A DNA stretch of 64,000 nt from positions 1,680,501-1,744,500 of the forward strand of contig JANFOG010000003.1 in the NCBI GenBank assembly GCA_024336345.1. Direction: 5' to 3'. The notes beneath the pieces were generated by a model. That model did no database searches and was not told the DNA's origin. It worked only from the letters and a program-made list of their open reading frames with translations. Of the stretch, positions 33,749-45,508 are shown in pieces (position 1 is the stretch's first letter; each line of letters starts with the position of its first letter). The DNA is from Mariannaea sp. PMI_226 (Eukaryota > Ascomycota > Sordariomycetes > Hypocreales > Nectriaceae). The translations under genes were made by a program, and so were the position numbers.

Positions 33749-36700
33749 GGTGGTCTTCTATCAATTGCCTTAGGTGGTGATGACTTTCAGCTTACAACCA
33801 CAGGATGCGATTTGAAGCCTTGGGTGTTGGACGTAGACACATCGTGAAGCCTGTGAATTATACGAGTGGCTAGCTATGCTTTATGTAGATAGATCGGGTT
33901 GCCTTTATTATTAATCCTTTATTATTAATGCGCTAATTGAGACAAGGTATGCTAAACACTCTCCGTTCTTTATTGCCGGCGGACAGACAGGCCGTAGCAA
34001 ATTCATTGGAATGAATTGGCTCTCATACCCCGCACACAAGCTCCTCAATGTAACGTGTATTTAGTCATGTGCAATGGCTAGCTAGCAACCTCACCGGTCT
34101 GTTAGTGCCTGATCAGCATGCTGCATGTGGCTGTGACTGGAGCCGTAAGTAGAAATAATACCCTGTACTTTACCATTAAATGAATGGCGAGGTAGCTAGA
34201 AGACAAAGGCATAATAAGTGGATAAGGACTGTCCCTTATGACGTGTTGGAACTGGTGTCTGACGTGAGATACTTGAAGACCATTGAGGTTCTCGACTCCT
34301 TTGACCCGATGTTACACTGGCGCATGCCACCTGCATCTCCCCGTCTTTATCGTTATATATCGATTATTTATGGTCGGGCGGGGCCTGATTACACGTTTTT
34401 AGGTGCCGCTTCAAATTTTGCTTCAAAATGTTTGCAAATCGAGCCCATAGTCTGATTGGTATTGGGAGAGCATTACCAACGTTGTCCTTATTCAGCTTCT
34501 TGAGCCCGCTTGCACATGATATTATATCTATGTAACGTATCTATGCAGATTTATCCCGCCTTCTGTTTTGTTTGTAGCCCCCAAAAACTGTCCATACTCT
34601 GGACCTCGACGTACTTGGTGCCTTGCAATATTATCAGCCTATCTACCTTCTTCAAGTCCTTTTGAGCATTTGGACAGTAGGACCCCGGTCTCGGGATAGC
34701 CAAAAATGTAGGACCTTTCCCCCTCTGGTCGTTTGTGGGAGGCCGGTGAGTAATCAGCAGCTAAACCCAACATCAACCCGTCAGGCTGCGCCAAGACTCG
34801 GTTCGAAAAGATCACATCTTAGTATTTTGATGCTGAAGAGATGTAGTACATTTGAAGAACGCACCAAATGAAATTTCTGAGAGAGGCAGAATATTTTTTT
34901 TTTTTTGGGTGATGTCGGCGTCAACTAAATGGGCTTGACAACAATTGATGGGTCTTGTTTGGCCTTCGTCATAAAGATCGCCCCAAGTGGGAGAAGCTCC
35001 GGCGCAAGAACAGTTAAATTACAGTGGCTTATTATTGAGGAGATGGAGAATGTAATCACCACTCACCACTTTCTATATCCAGTCCCAATAAGTTCTATAT
35101 TGAAGCTTTACATCAGAGGCCCCACTTTGTCACTTGGGCAAGGGGATAGTCGAGATTTATATTCATGGAGTGCCCGTCTACAACAAGCTTCAGAATGTGA
35201 GAACCATACAACGACACACATGGATAAGAGGGCCCAGTCGGCCGGGGAAGTTTATCGCAAGCTTGTATAATAAATTGCCATCTATCTTGACTATTGTCTG
35301 AGATTTCACTTGTGATGCATAGCATACTGATGTATAGCACACTTATACGTTGCTTTTCGCTACATATTCATGAAACGGAGCCGTTAGTCTCCAATCAGGG
35401 GAGCGTATGCTAGCCTCAGCTCCTAGTAATGGCTCTATAATTACTTACTAGCACTACTAAAGCTAGAATATCGAATTGACTCTCGTGTTAGTTGACAATT
35501 AATCAACAGGAGCTGAATTCTGTTACTCCACGATGTGCATGCAATAGTGCATAATCCGTCTTACGGCTGACGTTAATGATGGCAGTGGCCTCAGTGAGAC
35601 TCCGCGATCTTTCTGGTATGTCAAACGCTCTGCTGCAATGTTACAATCGATGAACTTTGGTGTAAACTTCACTTCCCCTTTGGCCGGTGGCACGCTCTTG
35701 TGAAATTCTGCCATGTGTTACCAAATGAATTTGACAGATCCCCTGGGCAGATCTCGCACAGACACCATGAATGATTCAGTTATTAATTCAATTACACCCG
35801 AGTAAATTCGCGCCTGGTCGATGATACTCTTGGGTTCATCTGCCCGTGGGGCACGAGTTGGTAGGCCAGTGGGTGTAGATGGCCAGAGTATCCAGCCTCT
35901 TCACATATTTTTCTTAAGGCAGTATCTTGCTAGGACTTGTTGCAGTTTTGACGTCCATTAGGTAGTGGCTACTCGACGTTCTGAATGAAGTCTATCAGGC
36001 AGACTGGGTTTTTCGCGGACGAGAAATCGAAGAGTAGCGCGCCGCAGCTCTATACAAACTGTTTACTGGTATCATTAGTTATCGTAAAGGTCAAGGCCGC
36101 CATAATACTTTATAGAATTCTAATCTGAATGCCTCTGTTTTAACTGGCAATTACGGCGAGCAGCGACACAGCTGCTATGTTGGCAAAAGAATTTGGTTGA
36201 CATTGTAAGTCGATGGGTGAAGTATGGCTTTGTGAGAGATACCTTGAATCAGGTGATCGGATCCCAAGTGACCGTTATTTATGTATGATGTAGTTAATTA
36301 GATCTACAGAGTGTTCCCATTTAGAATATAAAAGAGACAGCATCGAATCCACATGAAGTTCAGATATTAATGAAGCCCCGGTTTTCTCGTAATGTCGTAT
36401 GTAGGTATCTGGAAGGTTTGTCACGGCCAGATTCCCAGCGAAGCAGCTGGGGCGAAGATATGGAAGGAATATTGGTAAAATCTCCCTGAAATACATACAT
36501 TACTCCATTAACTGGTCGTTGTTTCCGAATAAGGCAGGAAGGCGCACGAAACTAATATTTAAAGAAGCATTTTGCGAAGGATATTGTGCTGTTGCTACCT
36601 GCTGCAACCTTAGAATCTGTCTTTGAAGCGGTAAGGTCGAAAATTGCTACAAACTTCAGACACAATTTTTCTATATTGCTACCTTGGATATAAAGGTATA

Positions 36701-37059
36701 GAAAATTTCTCGAAACTCGTTCCTAGAGTTCAGTATAGGGTGAGAGGAATTAGGAAAAACAGCTGCGACTCGCCCGCACAGAAAGCATACTGATAATGTC
36801 TACATTGCAATATTTCAACCAGGTACCGGGTCAGCGTAGAGGAGGTACATGGCGTAAAAGGTTGACCGTCGCCTTGTTACCACGCCTCAAATCGGCTGCC
36901 AACGCATCAATAAGGCCACATCCTTGAGTTGCATATGCAATCAACCAAGCCAACCACACAGCCCCGATAGATGCATCAATCCAATACCTGCCTCGCTCGG
37001 CGCGACATACATCTGTCAGAGGATGATCTACCGGCAGGCGAAATGAGAGACACTCAAAG
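33749..37059. other. Gene-poor AT-rich stretch
   Basis: 3.3 kb without a supported gene. Frames such as 34180-34455(+), 34929-35270(+), 35113-35340(-), 35523-35714(-) and 36275-36496(-) are short and without domains; the 35523-35714 and 35113-35340 ones have protein-like composition and could be remnants. Upstream ATGs of the bZIP gene lie at 36971, 37023 and 37043. Confidence 0.5.
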
Positions 37060-37126
37060 ATGCACGATCAAAATGAGATGTTCGTCGAAGCGAGGTTTCC
37101 CGGCTGTGGGGACGCACCGCCGCTAG
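36971..37126 (+). promoter_or_regulatory. Overlapping upstream open reading frames of the bZIP gene
   Basis: An ATG at 36971 opens a 51-codon frame that ends at TAG 37124-37126, beyond the bZIP start at 37060 and in another frame; an internal ATG at 37043 shares it. A second tiny frame (37023-37046) ends just before it. If the transcript begins upstream of 36971, these would restrain translation of the bZIP. The transcription start is not known. Confidence 0.4.
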
Positions 37127-37818
37127 GGGCCAATAGCTCTTCGCAAATGGAGCACAATCAAGCGATAACTCAAAATTGGTACCCTCAGCCAGATCCTCAG
37201 ACGGCTGGAGACTTCGACAGCGTCCTGGCCGCAATACCAGACGTAATTCCCTTTATGTGGGATTCATCAAACGAAGAAGGTATTCCGACAACGTGCATAA
37301 TAGAGGGTGGCCTGACCTTCAATGTTGCCAATGTGAATGATGCACCCGAGAATATGTCGCGAACATCCTCTACCAAGAGCAATTCGGAATCGTCTCAGAC
37401 AACGCAGAAAGGGTCAACTCGCAGATCGAGCAATTCTTCCGTCTCGCGGGCTAGATCTGTCTCGATCGCAGCAAAAAAGAATAATAATCCGGAAAAAGAC
37501 CAAAGCCAACAGACTCCAAATAAGGAAGAGTCCAGACATGACGTACTGCTTTCGAAAAACCGCTTGGCTGCATCGAAGTGTCGGCAGCAGAAGAAGGAGT
37601 GGGCTGAAGACCTACAGGAGACCTTATCTATACTCGAAACTCAACATTCGGTTATGCAAATGGAATACAATCGACTAAGAGAAGAGGCGACCTTGTTGAA
37701 ACATGATTTGTTGAGTCATGCATTTTGTAACGACCCTCGAATCGATCAATGGATCCAAAATGAAGCTGAGATATTCGTGACTAATAGGAAATCCAATGGC
37801 GTTGATAGCATGGTTTAA
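37060..37818 (+). CDS. bZIP transcription factor, ATF/CREB type
   Basis: Intronless, 252 aa, ATG at 37060. The N-terminal 100 residues are acidic and hydrophobic (a possible activation region), followed by a Ser/Thr-rich linker. The basic region shows N167-R-L-A-A-S-K-C-R175, the ATF/CREB signature, then heptad leucines (ETLSILETQHSVMQMEYNRLREEATLLKHDLL). After the zipper comes the AFCNDPRIDQWIQNEAEIFV segment often seen in fungal Atf-type proteins. It would bind CRE-like TGACGTCA elements as a dimer in the nucleus, typically in stress or secondary-metabolism control. No biosynthetic cluster is visible next to it. Several upstream ATGs overlap its start. Confidence 0.9.
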   Translation: MHDQNEMFVEARFPGCGDAPPLGANSSSQMEHNQAITQNWYPQPDPQTAGDFDSVLAAIPDVIPFMWDSSNEEGIPTTCIIEGGLTFNVANVNDAPENMSRTSSTKSNSESSQTTQKGSTRRSSNSSVSRARSVSIAAKKNNNPEKDQSQQTPNKEESRHDVLLSKNRLAASKCRQQKKEWAEDLQETLSILETQHSVMQMEYNRLREEATLLKHDLLSHAFCNDPRIDQWIQNEAEIFVTNRKSNGVDSMV

Positions 37819-38015
37819 ATGGAGGAGCAAGGGAATTATACCATTTGTTTTAGGGTGCCACACGCGATCTAGTATCGGCTCATTTTTTTTTTGGTCTAGG
37901 GATTATTTGGGCGTGATGTTTGGTTGGACTGGTAGGGCGAATGAATTTGGATATGTCAACGCAGGGGGTTATCTTGGGTGAGATCAATCGGATATATACT
38001 ACTAACAGTGGCATT

Positions 38016-38263
38016 TCACACTGTCTCCTTATCTGCCTACAATCCGTAAAATCAAAGAGGTTGTGACTAGTATTATCTAGGTCCAATGTATAGGCCAGGC
38101 TTACCTCCATATTTGAGGCATCTGAGTTATTAGAATACAGCCATGCGTCAAGTGGTCGAGTCTTAACTGTCATTAGTAATGCCTGGCTCGCACTCAGATA
38201 ATACCTCAGATCTTGAGGTAGGACGGATATCGGCGACCTTGGTGATTCGTTGGGGCTGGACAT
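38016..38263 (-). CDS. Possible tiny hypothetical protein
   Basis: ATG at 38263; exon 38263-38105, intron 38104-38037 (68 nt, GTAAGC...TTGTAG), exon 38036-38016, giving 59 aa. The splice sites look good and the proline/serine-rich start is protein-like, but the protein is short, has no known domain, and could be a chance model or the tail of a gene with missed exons. Confidence 0.2.
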
Positions 38264-39915
38264 GTCTCCAACAAAACGGCTCTTGAAAAGACAATGTGAT
38301 TATATATGTGGCTGCCGACAGGAACAATGAGACCGGCTGAGTTGACCGTCGTAGATTCAGTCTTGAGGATATTATATATGCCCGTAGTGGATCCTTTGGA
38401 TACCAGATACTATTGGCCCTATGGTACTTCACTCTGGAACAGACAGAAACGAATATACCCCAATCAGATTGGTCCTGGATACTAAGTGGTGGAGACACTC
38501 GCCGAGTCTCGATCTTTGAGAGACCTAGGTCGGCTTGGTTCCATTCGTCCATTTACCTCCAGTCTATACGAATGGACGGTATGGGAGTGTGGTATTGGGG
38601 ATTGCAGGGTACGTTTCCTCAGCTGAAAGGATGTTTAATTCCGAGTCTCAAGAGAGGTCTGGGAAAGAAGCAGAATATTGGATATGCTGACAATTTTGTA
38701 AGGAAAGCTTCATCTTATCAAGTACCGCCTTTGTCTCTGCTTTGTGCATGAACGACCGGAATTAGTACACTGTCTCATTGAAACAGGCATTTCCCCAGGC
38801 CCTGTTGTTCGCCCAGCTACCACTCAATCCACTCGGACACTCACTCTGTGTCTACACTATCATGTCTAGCAAACCTTCAAACAAATCATTAGTCAATCCC
38901 TTTGAGTAACACTCTCTACGAAGCTCTATGGGGTTGTGCACTTGATTTGCGACTCCTAGCGTTCCACCCTGATCACATGCTCTTATTCGGAAATTGCTGG
39001 TCATGGAGGCGGCGTGGAGTCCGAGGTTCAGGTGTTGGTCTTACCCGTACATGTACGATGGTAGTATCACAGAGAGGGCATTGAGCTTGCCAATCAAGCC
39101 CTACTATTACACCCAGAAGCAGGGTCGCAGCGGCCTTGACAAGGTAGATATCTCTCATCCTTTAGATGTGCCAATGTGTTTCCCGTACTTTTTAGGCGAA
39201 ACCCACATGTTAAGCGTCTAAAGGGCGCACTGATCTCATCACCAACGTGGAATAAGATGAGAAAAGATTCAAGGTGGTAACGCAGTTGAGACTAACGGAA
39301 TGGCATCTTCCGTCGATGTTACGCTACGTCTCCGTGAGCAAACCACATTTACTGCTATGTATGTATGTAGGAAGCAGAATGGACTAGAGCAATCATCCAT
39401 GAACCAGTGTAATGATGTGATGTGACGTAGAGAGGAGACTAATACACAAGCACACACACAAACACTACATGCCGCCTTGGCAACATCCCATGCAAAGACC
39501 CCGACGCGCTAAGCAAGCGCTGAAATGACCAGGCCTGGGGAGCCCGCTCGTTAGCTTGGTCACTAATGTCGAACCACTGCCGGATTCAGGACCATGAGGA
39601 GGATCATCCTCATTCTCCCCGACATCCGAGTAGCGCGCCCCTTAGTTGGCCACCACCCCCGGAGCTAAAATACGAAGCAACGGACTTCCGAGGTGTTGGA
39701 GAAGACTAGTGCGAGCCTTTTCCAGGAGCGAAAGAAGCTGACTGACAACTTGGAACCTCGACATGAGGAGTTGCAAAGTTAGTTATATCGGTGCAGATAC
39801 ATATTTCTGATGTAGACGCCACGTAGAAGAGTTTGTTTGTTATGCGGGCCAATTATACACCTCATGCCATTTCCACTTCCTTCCTACGTTGTTTTACAGG
39901 TGTGTATGTGCCCTG

Positions 39916-39959
39916 CCTCTCTCTCTTTCTTTCTCTCTCTTTTTTTTTTTTTTTTTTTT
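39916..39959 (+). repeat. CT/T-rich low-complexity tract
   Basis: CTCT and TTTC units grade into a run of about 19 T. Simple-sequence DNA with no coding content. Confidence 0.85.
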
Positions 39960-42600
39960 AATGCACAATCTAAAGAGTCTTTCGGTCCCAAACCAAACGA
40001 GTGGAAGGCCGATCAAGTGGAGTTGCTCGCCAACGTCAACAGCTGATAGTCAGCCCCGTCCTTTCACGCGGGGGATGGCGAGTCAGCAAAATACCTGTCC
40101 TGATGACAACATTGTTCTGGACCACACTCCTCTTCATAGTCCCCGCCTGGGGCCTATCTGACTCTTCTTTGTACTGATGCAAGTCTGTTTTTTGCCAGCC
40201 TTCCTGTCCCTTGTCCTTTTTTCGAAGTAAGCCCGTCTAGCAGTCAAACGGACACGTGGAGATCACTAGCGAACTAGGTTAAGAGTGCCCTTACATAGTT
40301 TGGTTGAAGATAATGAACTTTGGTATTTTGAGCAATGTAAGGGGTTTCTGCTGTAGTTTGGCTGTCAAGGCAGACAGACAATAGTCTCCTACGGTAAGAT
40401 GGTGCTACAGACGCATTAAAAAGTCACCCAGCACAAATCATAAAAATCCATGTCCAACACCAATGATGCCATGGAGTGCAGCCACATGCGATCCAATGAT
40501 GGGGGAAGGCTTCTTCCGGTATGTCGACCAAACAGAACTACCGCTGCCGAAATGTGTATCGATGTCTTTAATTGCCGTTGCGATGTTGCCGAGCTGGTAG
40601 ACATACACAGTAAATGCAATTAAAGATGATGACTGGATACCGTATCTTTACTAGAACATTTCCATTTCGGTCTTACCGCGGGCGGCAGGCGTGGCTCAAT
40701 GCAACCTTGGCGAGGTCGTTACTGGTTGTGGACTGATGGGAAGAGAAGAAACCTAACAAGCTTCTTACTATGTTATTCTTCTTCTTTTTTTTTCTCGAGG
40801 CTATCCAGGGATTTGAAGGCAATTGGATCCTAGACCACGGCCTTGCCCGAGTTGGCAGGTGGCGAGAACAGCGCGAGAGGCTCTTCTCCACCGATGCGAC
40901 GACAAGGCGAGGGCCATCCATGCACGAAATGTCTGGAAATGTCCACAAAGGACACGGGTTAGATGCGGCACAGTCCAGTATTGGCACTGACTACCGTCAA
41001 GCTGATGGCAAACGCAAACAGGAGGAGGCATACCACGCTGGAACTATCTATAATGCAATGCATATAGGTATACCATAATTTCTGACGTTAAGCTTGGCCG
41101 TCTATACTATGCCTATACAATTATATTGCATTCCACTGCAGTGGATTGTATTGTATTTGGAATGCGCTGGATTGCCCAAGGCGTCGGGGTGGCCTCGGTA
41201 GCAGTGCCTGAACCACAAACGGCGGTTCGTGATAACGACGATGAATATTCCAACCCATTGGAAAACAAAAACCCGGATCATGCTTCGACCTCCGACTTAA
41301 GAACAGGTGACAGACGGAAACGGGCCGACTTACCGTCAACAGGCAGCAGCGAAATACTTCCATTGCCAGATGTTTTGTCACTCACCGTCTCCGCCCCCCG
41401 AACCCCGCACACTGCCCAACTGGCGATGTTTACTCCGCATTCTCTCCTCCTCTCATCTCTTCTCCTCCTCTCTTTCTCTCCTCACGCGCCAAAAACAAAG
41501 TCGGGTTTAGAGGTGATAATTCTCCTTTCTCCGCGCGCTGAAGGGCGGCTGGTAAGCGTTTGTTCTAGCCCGTTGTCCGCCCTTGGCGCTAGCCAGCTTA
41601 ACTTACGTGGGATGATGACCCCAACTCCAATGACGACAAACCCCAGCTCTGGTGCTGTAACTTAATCCGGGGGACACTGGATGATGAGGAGCAATAGCGC
41701 TACTCTCGGCCTGTTTCCAGCGGGATTCCACTATAGGAAAGTCATTGGCTCCGTAATCTGTGCCGCCTCCACAATATCCCACGATTTCCCCTCAACTGGA
41801 GAGGCTGTCTTTGAAAATTGCCTCTGGAACCAGTAACGCTCTCGAAGCCCAATAAAGACGGGGCAGACACCCTGCTCGGCCATTGTAAATTAAACGTCCA
41901 CTCATTACCCATGTCACTATTACGCAGGCTGTTGAGCCCGATCTTATACTATTACCTCTGTTTGCACAAACATGCGTACGTACAAACGAAAAAAAAAAAA
42001 ACAGTAGGTACCGTCCGTACCTGAGCAACTTGGCAATCTATTCCCTTATCGAAATAAAAGTGTCAGATGATATCACGTGCATCCACGAAACAAAATCCTA
42101 CACACCCAAAACTCTCCCTTGGGCTCGAGATCCTCAACGTGGATTGGCCCGCTGTTACCCAAAAAGACATCAACCCGAGCACGTTACGTTACACCCTCCA
42201 CCCCCGAAACAGCTGGATCTGGGGGATTTTCCTCCCCCCACCCGATTGGTCTTCTCTTCTTCAAGGGAATACTTCGTAGAAAATCAAGAGAACCCATGTC
42301 GATGGGAAAAGGTGGAGACTCGACCAGACTTAGGAAATATTAGCTTCTCGCCGCATTCGGGCCGTCACACTCGTCACGATGTTGCTAACGGCCAGCAGCC
42401 ACGCGCGCCTATCACCGCTCGACAAATGGACAGGGACAGGGACATGTCGATTTCGATGGCAGGGGAGAACTACCCCATGTATCAAGGTATACACCGTTGT
42501 AATGTGTAAGTGCGCTTCAAGTGAAGAGATCAACAGTGCATGTAAATCATATTTTGACGTTTGGAGGGAGAGAGTGAGAGGCAGAGAAAGAGGAAAAGGG

Positions 42601-42608
42601 ATATAATA
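42601..42608 (+). promoter_or_regulatory. TATA-like box of the sugar transporter gene
   Basis: ATATAATA lies about 105 bp upstream of the ATG at 42711, and is followed by C/T-rich leader sequence. The distance fits a TATA box; not proven. Confidence 0.4.
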
Positions 42609-42710
42609 CGTCGCCCCCGACCCGTGTTTCGGTCTTTTCTTTCTTGAACCTCGTGCCTATTTATCTCTTCAGTGCAACACAGCAAGGTGACATAGCGAGC
42701 AAATCCAATC

Positions 42711-44612
42711 ATGTCGTCAGGCAATTCCGACAATTCGCCCGAGTTGCCCTCGGGCGAGAAGGCCAAGATGGACCACGGTGAGGTCCTTGGCGACTCTGAC
42801 CTCATGAACGATGCCTTTGAGGGTGAGACCCGCGAGCATGAGATGGGCGTGTGGGAGTCAGTCAAGTGCCATCCCTGGGCCTGCTTCTGGGCTTTCATCA
42901 TGTGTTTCACCATTGTAGGTCTACAGCTGCTTCGAAATGAATTATTCCCAAGCAACAGCCGCTAATCTCTTCCACCCCAGGTCATGGAATCGTTCGACAT
43001 GTTCCTCAACGGTAACTTCGTCGCCCTTCCTGCTTTCCGGGAGAAGTACGGTGTCTATATTGAAGGATCTGGTTGGACTATCCCCACCAAATGGCAGAGT
43101 GCTCTCTTCCAGGCTGGTCAGTGTGGTGCTTTCGTCGGTGTCTTTCTCGCTGGACCCGTCACCAACCGTTTGGGATACCGATGGACGACCATTTATGCCC
43201 TGGTCCTCATGAACGCCACCATCTTCATCTCCTTCTTCGTAAGTAACTCTATAGTGAGCCCACGCTATTTGCCCTCAGCCCTTAGTTAACCCAGAGGGAA
43301 TCTAGGCCAACTCTCTCGCCCTCCTTACCGTTGGACAGGCCTTAGAAGGTGTCCCTTGGGGATTCTTCATTGCCAACTCCCCTGCCTACGCCAGTGAGAT
43401 CGTTCCTCTTCGTCTCAGAGCTGCTTGCACGGCAACTCTGCAGATGTCCTGGTCTATCGGTTCCATCATCGTCGCCGGTGCCACCTATGGTTTCAACAAG
43501 CGTAGCGATGAATGGTCGTGGCGAGTGCCTCTCGCCCTCCAGTGGATCTTTCCTGTGAGTTAAAATCCTTTTGCTTTCTCGCTTTTCATACCTACCCAAG
43601 AGGCGCACATAGGCTAACTATTCCATATAGACCCCCCTCCTCATCCTTGTTTTCATCGCACCCGAGTCTCCTTGGTGGCTCATCCGCCGCGGTCGCAAGG
43701 AGGAGGCCCTTCGCTCTATTAGACGTCTTGGTTCTGAGTCTGAGGAGAGCGCACAGAAGTCACTTGCCATGATGGAGCGAACTGTTGAGATTGAGGCTCT
43801 TCAGGGCGGTGCCCCTACCCTCCTCGACCTTCTCAAGGGCACTGACTTGCGACGAACTATCATCACCTGCTTGATGTACGCCTCGCAGAACTTTGCTGGA
43901 AACTTGATTGCCAACCAGGCCACTTTCTTCTTCGAACGTGAGTGAAAGCCCCTTTTCCACATATTCCCCAACCTCTTAGGTCTTATTCATCTCTCCAAGC
44001 ATGAACTTCGATGGCTGACTCTGAAAATTAGAGGCTGGTATCTCCACCGACCGTTCTTTCCAGCTCAACTTGATCAACTCGTGCCTTCAGTTCATTGCCA
44101 ACATCATCTCTCTCCCTGTGTGTGGTTGGTTTGGTCGCCGAACCATCTACCTCTGGGGCACGGCTGTCAACGTCACCCTGCTCTTCCTCCTGGCCATTGT
44201 CGCATCCGTCCACCAGACCTCTGGAACCAACTATGCTCAGGCCATTCTCGGCATCGTCATCTCCTTCGTCTATGCCGGTGCCCTTGGACCCATCTCCTAC
44301 ACCCTCATTGCTGAGACTTCTTCCGTCCGTCTCCGTGCCCTGAGCACCGGTGTTGGCCGTGCCGCCTACTATATTGCTGAGATCCCCATGATCTACCTCG
44401 CCTCGCAGCTCCTCAACCCCACCGGATGGAACCTTGCTGGCAAGTGTGGTTACGTCTGGGGAAGCACTGCCGTCGTGTGCTGGATCTCAGCCTACTTCTT
44501 CCTTCCTGAGCTCAAGGATCGATCTTACCGTGAGATTGATATCCTTTTCAACCGCAAGGTTCCTGCCAGAAAGTTCAAGTCGACCGTCATTGATGTCCGC
44601 GATAACGAGTAA
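42711..44612 (+). CDS. MFS sugar transporter, maltose/alpha-glucoside permease type
   Basis: Five exons, 42711-42914, 42981-43238, 43306-43554, 43631-43937 and 44032-44612, yield 532 aa; introns are 66, 67, 76 and 94 nt. The middle exons join as FF|ANSLALL, FP|TPLLIL and FFFE|QAGIS. Sugar-porter markers: NRLGYRW after the second span, EGVPWG...AYASEIVPLRLRAA, PESPWWLIRRGR (typical of fungal maltose-type permeases), and GRRTIYLWG. About twelve spans are visible, with an acidic cytosolic N-terminus. The family imports disaccharides or other sugars with protons across the plasma membrane. Codons are strongly C-ending, unlike most neighbours, which suggests high expression. GH43 lies 3.5 kb downstream. 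The sugar cannot be assigned. Confidence 0.94.
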
Positions 44613-45508
44613 ACTGCCATCATGGATAATGTTAAAGAATTATTTTATACACGAGCTTGCAATTGCGTGAATGAGAAGAGGGATTCGCAATCTTGGTTGT
44701 AGTTGAGGTGGAAGCTTTTTTGAGCTCGTCGTGACCAGACGGCGGTCGTTGCAAGGATCGATATTCTTGTAATAACGAGGTCGTTGCCAAGTATCTAGCT
44801 GGTTTCAAAACTCTTGTCAATCAATCTAAGCATTCCCCTTCAGAAACAAAAACACTTCAAATTTGCATATTGTGAATCATATTACGATAGCCCTATATCT
44901 TGGGAAATACTAAATCTCCCTGCAGTCAGCCCTCTTAGCCCCAATATTTATATTGTTATGCGCTCGAAAGATCTATTTATTCGAGCAGGTCAACAGACAA
45001 ATCATGGCGGTGAGTCTACTGTTCAAGTAAAATGGCAAAGACCCAGAACTGGAGCTCGCTCGCCCTCAGTAACATCTGAGATGGATTACCAAAGATCAGT
45101 AGCCCACCGGTCCGGTCGGTAGTCGTCTGCTGGAGGCCGCTGTCTGGCACTTGTGTGTTTGCTAGGGCGAACAGTAGGCAATATTTGTATGGGAATTACT
45201 CATAAAAGTTGCATAGCTTCAGCTCAGGGCATCACAAACCCCGAGTTTCATAACAAACAAACAGTTTCCCCTAAGGCACATTTCCACCTCATAGGCACAA
45301 TCCCTGCACTCTCACCACTGCACATCAATTTCACACGACATATTATCATTCGTTTATTTTATTTTTCCTCCTTTTCAACTACTGGTTTCTATCTCCTCCT
45401 CCGGTTTCTTCGCCGAGCGTTGGGAAGACTGCTGCTGCAGTGGTCATCACACTGTTCTTTCTCGTTCCGTTCACCCTACTTCCTCTCCTGTCTTAACTGC
45501 ACCCCAAG
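44613..45508. other. Intergenic, no gene seen
   Basis: 3' flank of the sugar transporter and the promoter of the RBR gene. C/T-rich leader DNA from about 45355 to 45500. Confidence 0.6.

Larger units (their letters stand above)
37819..42710. other. Long gene-poor region upstream of the sugar transporter
   Basis: 4.9 kb with no firmly supported gene. Included are one possible tiny gene (38016-38263, minus), a CT/T-rich tract (39916-39959), a second T-rich tract near 40768-40795, and from about 41380 to 42700 C/T-rich DNA typical of a fungal promoter and 5' leader. Frames such as 41126-41665 and 42030-42509 have no domain. Confidence 0.5.

Noticed and set aside
34740..34830. tRNA-like B-box (GGTTCGAA) at about 34799
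   Set aside because: No matching A box, acceptor stem or anticodon arm could be folded around it.
33749..37059. Possible transposon in the gene-poor stretch
   Set aside because: No transposase, reverse transcriptase, terminal repeats or target duplications could be seen.
41126..41665. 179-codon ORF upstream of the sugar transporter
   Set aside because: Low-complexity Ser/Leu-rich translation of C/T-rich promoter DNA, no homology.
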